Shown in pieces: positions 17,205-24,900 of a stretch of DNA of 64,000 bases (position 1 is its first letter; each line of letters opens with the position of its first letter). The stretch covers positions 62,001-126,000 of the forward strand of contig NZ_PENI01000028.1 in NCBI RefSeq assembly GCF_003688995.1. The letters are read 5' to 3'. Origin of the DNA: Streptomyces shenzhenensis (GTDB lineage: Bacteria; Actinomycetota; Actinomycetes; Streptomycetales; Streptomycetaceae). The position numbers were made by a program, and so were the translations under genes. The notes under the pieces were generated by a model. It ran no database searches. It had not been told where the DNA came from and saw nothing but the letters and a program-made list of their open reading frames with translations.

Positions 17205-17648
17205 GTTGACGCTGAGGTTGAAAGGGTGGGGTGACAGGATTACGGGGGCTCCAGCCCCAGTCCGGTCTCGGCGATGGAGCCGTCGAGTACAGCAGGGCGG
17301 CGTTGGATTCCGCGTAAGCGGCTCTTCACGAGCGGCGCGAGGTTGGCCAGGGACTTTTTCAGATGTGCCCGGACACCTTCGGCAGGATTGAGGTCGGGTG
17401 CGTGGGGCGGGAGTTTGACGATGGTGAGCCAGTCGCTGTTGCGGTCGCAGAACTCCCGCAGGGCCCGCCTGCGCATCGCCGAGCCGGCAGGGAAAGCCGC
17501 CGGCCCCCTTGGACGTCAGGGCCGCTCTGCCGCTCTCACGCCAGGCGGCGTACCAGGCGTATGCCGACTTCCGCGACACCCGTAACCTGCGGGCCACCTC
17601 CCGCGGCCGCACCCCCTGCTCGAACATCCCCGCGGCCTCGAAGCGCAC
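17205..17648 (-). pseudogene. IS630-family relic with internally deleted transposase
   Basis: Minus strand. 17648 to about 17480 encodes the N-terminal HTH of an IS630 transposase (PREVARRLRVSRKSAYAWY, then ALTSKGAGGFPCRLGDAQ); 17476-17240 encodes the C-terminus (REFCDRNSDWLTIVKLPPHA, PDLNPAEGVRAHLKKSLANL). The middle, with the first two catalytic Asp, is missing and the two parts are in different frames. The element end at 17205-17237 is the inverted partner of the end at 16057-16089. No opposite end is seen beyond 17648. Confidence 0.8.
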
Positions 17649-17841
17649 CGCTTCACGCTCTGCCCGCCCCGCGGCGGTCAGACCGCCGCCATCCGCATAC
17701 CTACTCCATGCAGCTGCTATTTACCACGGCTGCCACGCCAGAGAACTCTGCGGGGCGCCCGTCCGAGGAAGCCGACCGTATCGCCCATCGGACACGCTGC
17801 AAGCAGATCATGACATAGTTAACGCGGAACCATGGCCGGCC

Positions 17842-18312
17842 ATGAAACATCAGGATGGCATTGTGGATTTGATCAATCTGTCGGACGGTAAGAACAGCGT
17901 CCGCGTGCATGTTCTGGGGCGGCGAGGACCGGTTCTACCAGTACACGACTTGCTCGATGCTGTGATCATCGTAGAGAGCAGTTTTATCAGTGGGCTCCTC
18001 GATATCTGTTTCTATCCCTCGGATCTGGAGGAGTGGTCCCTGGCACTGGATGCCCTCGGCGCGGGTCAGAACGTCGAATGGCTGGACAACGGAAATGGCC
18101 CAGTAATCGGGATCAAATTGCCCAACGAAGATTGCGACGTCCCAGCAGTGCTTATCGCGGACACGTCCGGTTCCGGCACGTCGGCAACCATCCCGGTCGT
18201 CCTGGATGACGGGTGGATCGAGGAGCAGCGCGAGCACCTCCGCGAGGTGACGCAAACTTGGCCGAGCAAGGTACTGAAGACGTCACCAGGCGCCTACGAA
18301 TGGCGTCACTGA
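17842..18312 (+). CDS. DUF5959-like protein
   Basis: 156 residues from ATG 17842; the frame is open further upstream but that part is antisense to the IS relic. Features: DLINLSDGKNSVRVHVLGR at the N-terminus, DLLDAVIIVESSFISG, then YPSDLEEWSLALDALGAGQ (acidic helix) and a C-terminal WIEEQREHLREV helix. The pattern is that of a streptomycete family I know as DUF5959, of unknown function, often found near polymorphic toxin tails and mobile elements. GC is lower than the genome norm. It could be another orphan immunity protein. The family assignment is from memory. Confidence 0.6.
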   Translation: MKHQDGIVDLINLSDGKNSVRVHVLGRRGPVLPVHDLLDAVIIVESSFISGLLDICFYPSDLEEWSLALDALGAGQNVEWLDNGNGPVIGIKLPNEDCDVPAVLIADTSGSGTSATIPVVLDDGWIEEQREHLREVTQTWPSKVLKTSPGAYEWRH

Positions 18313-18323
18313 ACAACTCTCCG

Positions 18324-18612
18324 AAGTCGGCCGGCATCCGGCACTCCCTCCAGCGCACCCGCACCGACTGCCTCATGCACCTCCCCACCAAGACCCGCGC
18401 GTCCGAACGCCGTATCGCGCTCCCGACCGAATGGCCTCCACCCCCTCAAGGAACACAAGGAACGGCAGGATCGGAATGGCGAGACAGCGGCCTCGTCTTC
18501 ACCACCCCGATCGGCGGACGTCTCGATCCAGCCAACCTCACCCGCCGCCTCCACAGCTTCCTCGACCGGGCCAGACTCCGGCACATCCCCACGAGGAATC
18601 TCGTGGGATGCG
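18324..18612 (+). pseudogene. Tyrosine integrase relic (C-terminal part)
   Basis: The plus strand encodes HSLQRTRTD, then KTRASERRIALPTE, then after an indel SGLVFTTPIGGRLDP and ANLTRRLHSFLDRARLRHI. These are the blocks leading up to the catalytic HDLRH box of actinobacterial phage/pSAM2-type integrases; the sequence breaks before that box (RHIPTRNLVG) and no R-H-R-Y set remains. A frame change near 18430-18480 and the missing start show it is dead. Confidence 0.7.
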
Positions 18613-18648
18613 GCCGTCCGGCTGCGTTGCCGCTGCGTCAAGCACCTC

Positions 18649-18686
18649 AGAAAGCCCCACAGACGCTCTCGCCAGTGGGGCTTTCT
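18649..18686. terminator. Hairpin terminator below the Rhs immunity gene
   Basis: Perfect 12-bp stem AGAAAGCCCCAC (18649-18660) with its complement at 18675-18686, 14-base loop. On the minus strand it lies 22 bases after the stop of the 82-residue gene. Confidence 0.75.
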
Positions 18687-18707
18687 GTCAAATCTGCGAG
18701 TTATCTC

Positions 18708-18956
18708 CTAATCACTCGACGCGCCATCCGAAGGGTGGGCTACTTCTTTCGCGTAAGCGATCGCTTCCACCACCACGTTCACGTCAATTTCCCCCAGTGT
18801 CGGCATTAGGGAAAGGGTATCCGCAGAATCCATGCGGATCTCACAGACGCAGTCCCCAGTGTCCATGGCGCGACATTCCACGTAGTTGGCTTCCTCGTGA
18901 ATGCTGGCCACAAAGAAGAGACGGTATTTGCGTCCCGCGATCTCTACTACCCTCAT
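18708..18956 (-). CDS. Putative immunity protein for the Rhs toxin
   Basis: 82 residues, acidic in its second half (ECRAMDTGDCVCEIRMDSAD, LGEIDVNVVVEAIAYAKEVA). The ATG overlaps the Rhs stop (ATGA, 18953-18956) and a GAGGGG ribosome site lies inside the Rhs 3' end, 8 bases upstream, so translation is coupled. Position directly after the toxin end, small size and coupling are the classic signs of a cognate immunity gene. The sequence is not a family I recognise. It should bind and block the C-terminal toxin domain in the cytoplasm. Confidence 0.7.
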   Translation of the reverse strand: MRVVEIAGRKYRLFFVASIHEEANYVECRAMDTGDCVCEIRMDSADTLSLMPTLGEIDVNVVVEAIAYAKEVAHPSDGASSD

Positions 18957-21900
18957 CCGAGGAACCCCTCGAATGTGAGCCCGCCTCCGCGCATACTCCA
19001 GCGTGCACCGTAGCTGCCGTCCGGATGCCAGACGTCGCGAACCGTACCTCCATAGTGCGCCGAGGCAGAACCCACTGTGTCTGTACTACCTGGATTGGTC
19101 AGCAACTCAAGGACCATATTGTCGCCCATTTCAGTACGCTCTGCATCTGAAGCGAGAGTCGGGAACTTACTCGCATGAACCGGTCCACGGCTGGGGTCTG
19201 CGTGCTTCTGCAATGCCCTCCCGGCATTGCTTTGACCGCGTGCAATTTTGCCGGTACGAGTATCGATTTTGGCCTTCTTGTAAGGCCCGGTCGCCGCATC
19301 GGCAAGCTCGTCAACGGACGCGCCTCCACAGTTATGAACCAGGACCGGCGCAGCCCCAGCCAGGACATAGTACGTGTGCGCGCTGCTGACCGTCAGGTTG
19401 TGGACCGTTGCGTTCAGGGTCGTCCAGCGGTGGAGTGCCGTGATCTGGACCAGGGTTCCCGAGCCCGTTCGGAGCCACTCTCCCGGCTTCAGGTCCGTCG
19501 CGTCGATCCACTCGCCGAGTTCGGGAACCCAGAACGGGTGCCCCGCCGTTGCCGTGACCTCGGCTGTCCTGCCGTCGATGTCGATGGTGACCTGGACCAG
19601 GTGCTTCACGCCCTGGCCCTTGATCTCCGCGGTGACCGTCTCCGCTCTCGTCTCGCCCGTTTCCGGGTCCGTCGCCAGGACCCGGTCGCCGGCCTTGACG
19701 TCCTTGATCGGCTTGGTGGAGCCGTCGGCCATCAGGACAAGGGTCTGCGGGACGAAGCTGTTCGCCGTGCAGGCTTCGGCGCCGCCGCCATCGCCACCGC
19801 CGCCGCCACCGCCGCCCGAGTTCTCCTTGCCCGAACTGCTTCTCGATCCCCCGGACTTGTTCTCCGCCTTGCCGCCGCCCGTGGAGCCCTTGTGCTGTGC
19901 CTGGGTCCGGGCCTTCACCTGGACCGGGTTGCCCCGGGCTCCCTTGGAACCGGTGTGGGCCTTCTTCCGGGCCGCCGCTGCCGCGGCCTTGGCCGCTTCG
20001 CGTGCCTTGCGTTTCGCCTCCGCCGCGGCTGCTTCTGCCGCCTTCTTCGCCTTGATCAGCGCCGCCTTCGCCGCACGGGCCGCCTTGATGCCGGCCTCCG
20101 CGGCCCGTTTCGCCGCGCGGAACGCCTTCACCGCGCCCATCGTCGCCTCGAAGGCACGCCACATCTTCTTGCCCTTGGAGAAGATGCTGGTCCACGGAAT
20201 GGCGTCCATCAGCAGACTGCCGCAGGCCCACAGGTCGCCCTGCGAGAAGCAGCCGACGACGTCGTTCCAGCCGACGAACTCCTTGAAGACGGCCCAGCCG
20301 GTCGCCAGGATGACGTCGCCGATCGTGCGGTTCAGCGTCTTCTGGTAGTCGGCGATCTTCGCGTCCAGCGCGGCGATCGACGCGTCGAAGCTGGACGCCG
20401 ACGACGTCAGACCGGACGGATCCGCATGTGTCACCGGGTTGTTGTTGGCGTAGGAGTAGCCGTTCGCCTGGAGCGGGTCGCTGTCGTCCAGGACCGGGTC
20501 CGCCGAGATGAAACGGCCCGTGCCGGGGTCGTACTCGCGGGCGCCCAGGTGGGTCAGGCCGGTGCCGGTGTCGTCGTCGCCGGTATGGAAGCCGGTGTGC
20601 GAGCGGGGCGCGAGGTTCGCCGCGCGGTCCTCGCCCCACGGGTCCTTCTTGGCCACCCGCACGCTCATGCCGCCGTCGAGACGGACCTCCGCCAGCGGGG
20701 TGCCGTTGAGGTCGGTCGCCTGGGCGAAGACCTGTTCCGTGACACCGGATACGGCGGTGGAGCCCTCCAGGTAGCGCGTCACGGACGGGCCGCCGATGCC
20801 CGCGTAGGTGCGCTCCACGTAGCGGACCTTGCCCGCGGTGGTCAGGGAGATCTTCGTGTCCGGCAGGCTGAGCACCGCGCCCGCGCTGGTGCGCTCCAGC
20901 AGCCGGTTGCCCATGGCGTCGTAGACGTAGCTCGTCTCCGAGGCGGGAGTCCACAGTTGGGTCGCCGCCGTCGTGTCGCAGGTCGCGAGCGTCAGGTCGG
21001 TGCCCGACGTGGCGGCGGGCGCGGACAGGCACCGGGTCGAGGAGACGTGCTGGATCTGACCGGTGCTCAGCGTCTGCCAGCGCTGGGACTCCACGCTCTT
21101 GTCACAGGGCTGGATCAGGACCGCGGACCCGATGGCGGTGCCGGTCGGCTGGGCGCACTGTCCGGCGACGACGAGCGAGCCGGTCGAGGGGGAGTCGACC
21201 GTACCGCTGTCCTCCGTGTCGGCGGCCTGGACGCGGAAGTTCTGCGCCCTGCTGCCGTTGCAGACGTAGAGCTGGAGCGCGGTGCCCGCGGTGGCGATGC
21301 CTCCGGCCAGGTCGAGACACATGGCGCCGGCGCCCACCCAGGCCCCGGAGCCGTCGGCGCCGAAGCCGGTCACGGACTCGGTCTTGCCGTCCCAGGTCCA
21401 GGAGATGGCCTGGGCGGTGTCGCCGCCGGTGGAGCGGGACTCCAGTGCGCCGGCCGCGTCGTACGTCTGCGTCGAGCGGGTCTTCACGGTCGCGCCGGCC
21501 GCGGTCGTGGAGGTCGTGGTGTACGACGTCAACGTGTGCGGCTGGTCGTTCTTCGCCGTGTCGCTGGTGCCGAAGGCGTAGTCGGTGACCACGTCCTGCT
21601 TGGTGTCACGCGCCCCGGACGTGAAGGTCGGGTCGGCCTGGTGGTCGGTCTTCCGCTTGCGGTTGCCGAGGACGTCGTACTCGTAGGACTGCCAGTAGCC
21701 GGAGTTGTCGGAGGAGACGTTGACCAGTCCGTCGGAGTAGACCGGTGCGGCCGTGGTCCTGCCGGTGGCCGTGCAGGCGCCGCCGCCCGGTGTGGTCCAT
21801 GCCTCCTTGAGCTGACCGATGAAGTCGTAGGTGAAGCACTGCCGGTCGGTGGTCGTGCCCATGCGGTCGGCGACGGACAGGACGTTGCCCGAGGGGTCGT

Positions 21901-24900
21901 AGGCGTAGGAGCGCTTGCTGACCTCACTGCCGGGGACCACGGTCTTGTCGGGGGTCTCGGCCTCCCGGACGAGTCTGCTGGTGCCGAGTTCGCCGGTGGA
22001 CTCGTCGAAGGTGTTCTCCTGCCACAGCCGGTGGCCCGCCTCGCCGACGGTGGCGGTGAGCACCTGGCCGTAGGGCGAGTAGGAGGTCTCGGCCGCGTAC
22101 CAGTCCTGGCCGGACACGGAGGTCGGCAGGCCGGCCTCGTTGTACCGGGTGATGACGTCCTCGGCGCTGAGGCCGCCGGCCGCCGGGGCGGTGTACTTCT
22201 CCAGCTGGCCGTCGTCGTTGTACGCGTACTGGTAGCGGTACTGGGTCGCGAAGCCGTCGGCGGTGTGGCCCGGAGTGGAGCCGGGCGGCAGGGCCAGCGT
22301 CATCTCGGTGGGCTGGTAGTCGGCCGTGTACCCGGTGATGGCGGTGGTGTACGGCTTGCCGTCGGTGTACCGGGTGGCCGAGGCGAGCTGCCCCTTGCCG
22401 CCGGTCGCGGCGTCGTAGGCGTAGGCCTGGACGAGTGTGGCGGTGGCGGAGTCCGGCGGGGTCGCCCTGACCTCTTCGACGCGGTTGAGGCGCTCGTAGG
22501 TGTACGTGACGGTCTGGCCGCGGGCGTCGCGCGCCGAGTCCACCCGCCCGTAGGTGTCGTACTCGGTGTGGGTGGCGCCCGTGTCCGGGTCGGTGGTGTC
22601 GGTGACCCGGCCGAGCGCGTCGTAGGTCCAGGTGCGGGTGTTGCCGACGTCGTCGGTGGTGGTGACCAGGTCGCCGCGGACGTCGTAGTCGTAGGTCGTG
22701 GTGACCGCGCCGGCCTCGGTCAGGGCGGCGTCGGTGAAGGTGTCCTGGCGGACCGTGCGGCCCAGCGCGTCCGTCCACACCCGGGAGGCGGGTGTGCCCT
22801 GGGGCTGGCGGATCACCGTGTGGTCGAGGCCGTACTCGTAGCGGGTGCGGCGGTCCGTGGTCGGCACCGGCTTGTCGCCGTTCATGGCGGTCGCGCCGGT
22901 CTGCGCGTACGAGTGGTGCACCGGGGTGACGGTGAGGACCCGGCCGAGGCCGTCGTAGGTGTAGGTGGTGGCGTTGGGGATCTCGGACTCGGATCTGGGG
23001 ACGACGAGTTCGGTGCCGGGTTCGCCCTCCGTGTAGTAGGCGTTGCGTGTGTAGCGCACCTGGCCCGCGCTGTTGTGCAGGGTGTCGGTGACCAGCCGGC
23101 CGCCGCCGACCGCCGGGGTCTGGGTCTGCCGCTCGCGGCCGAGGCCGTCGTAGATCGCGGTGGACGCCTGGTAGGTGCCGTCACCCGCGGCGCGGGTGGG
23201 GTTGTCCTTGAGGGACTCGGTGACCACGGAGACCGGCTTGCCCGGGTCGGTGTGGTACGCGTAGCGGACCGTGGGGTCGTCGGTGGCCGACTGGGTGGCG
23301 TCCCAGGCGGCGACGGTGCGGCCGAGCGGGTCGTACTCGTAGGACGTGACACGGTCGTTGGCGTCGGTGGACTTCAGGGTGGCGCCGCGGCCGGGCTCGA
23401 CGAGGGTGGTTTCCCGGAAGCCGGTCTCGGCGCCGTCGACGATCTTGTGGCCCGTGACCGTCTCTATCTTGTAGACCTGGCCGTCGGACGGTGTGTACGT
23501 CGTGATGTTCTCGACGCCGGTCGGGTCGGTGGCCTTCAGGACCCGGCCGGTGGCGTCGTACTCGGTGCGCGACTCGGGGTGCGTGGTCTGCCAGCCGGTG
23601 CCCGCGCCGGTCGGGGCGACGGTCTTGGTGACCAGGCCCTTGGTGGGCGTGGCGGTGTGCGAACTCGCGCCGTCGTAGAACATGCGCGAGCCGCTGACCA
23701 TGGTCTTGGCAGTGGCGCTCGAGAGGTCGGTGGAGCAGGTGCTGGTGCCGGTGGTGGTGACGGTCTGGGCGACCAGGCCGACGAGGTAGTTGGTCCCCGA
23801 GGTGTTGTGCACGTACGAGGTCGCCGTGCAGGTGTTGTCCTTGGGATCGGCCTCGTCGCCCAGCTCCCGTACCAGAGTGGGCAGTCCGTAGGTGTCGTCG
23901 TACTCGGTCCTGGTGGTGACCGTGCGCAGGGTGGAGCCGTCCGCGCCCTTGCCGGAGGCCTTGGTGATCGTCCTCGTCTCGCCGAGGGTGACGCGCTCGG
24001 CGGTGACGTCGGGGCCGTCCGTGCGCTTGCGGGTGGCGAGGCGGACAGGGGCGTCGGGGATGTTGACGGAGCGGGATATCCAGCCGGATGCGGTGGCCGC
24101 CCGGTCGTCGGGGTAGGTCAGCGACTCGGCGACCAGGCCGGCGTACGCCTTGCGGTCGGTGGCGAGGACCGCGCCGGTGACGTCGGTCATCGTGGAGCCG
24201 CGCTTGACGTCGTCGGACGACTTCTCGGGGGTGTCGTCGGCGAGGACGTCGTCGGCCATGCCCCGGAAGTAGCGGGTGACCGACTTGGAACCGGTGGTGC
24301 CGTCGGTCTCGTCCGTGGCCGAGGTGACGGCGGTGACGACGGGGTAGCCGCGCCAGTCGTCCCAGGTGCGCTTCTTGGGCCGGGTGAACTCGCCCTGGTT
24401 CTTGGCCCACAGCGCGCCGTCGACGGCGTCGCCGAAGGTGGCGTACGCGTACGTCGTGGTGATGTCCTTGGACTCCTCGGGCTCCGCGAGACGCGGGTGC
24501 TCGGTGATCTTCTCGACGACGTACTTGTGGAACCAGGAGATCCGCTTGTCCTCCAGCTCGCCGTCGGCGTGCCAGTACGCGGGGTAGCAGAGCTGGTCGT
24601 TCTTGTCCTTGGCCGGACGGCCGGAGCCGGTGAGGCACTTGTCGGTGGGTACCTTGTACACGACCTCGGTGCGGCCGCCGTACTCGGAGACGACGTCCTG
24701 GATGCGCAGCCGGGCGAAGAGCGGGTCGGTGTCCGATGAGCCGTTCTTGACCCGGTTGGGCAGGGGTCTGTCGTTGTGGCCGAAGGTGACCGGGTTGAGG
24801 CGCTGGGTGGAGCCGTCCACCGCGTAGCCGGTGCGGGAGACGGACTCCAGCCACAGCGCGGTGTACTCGCCGGTCAGGTTCCACGGGAACGACTGCTTCA

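Noticed and set aside
19175..24739. Plus-strand open frame of 1854 codons opposite the Rhs gene
   Set aside because: It is the antisense shadow of the Rhs gene: Arg/Gly/Val-rich without domains. The minus-strand reading has continuous YD repeats.
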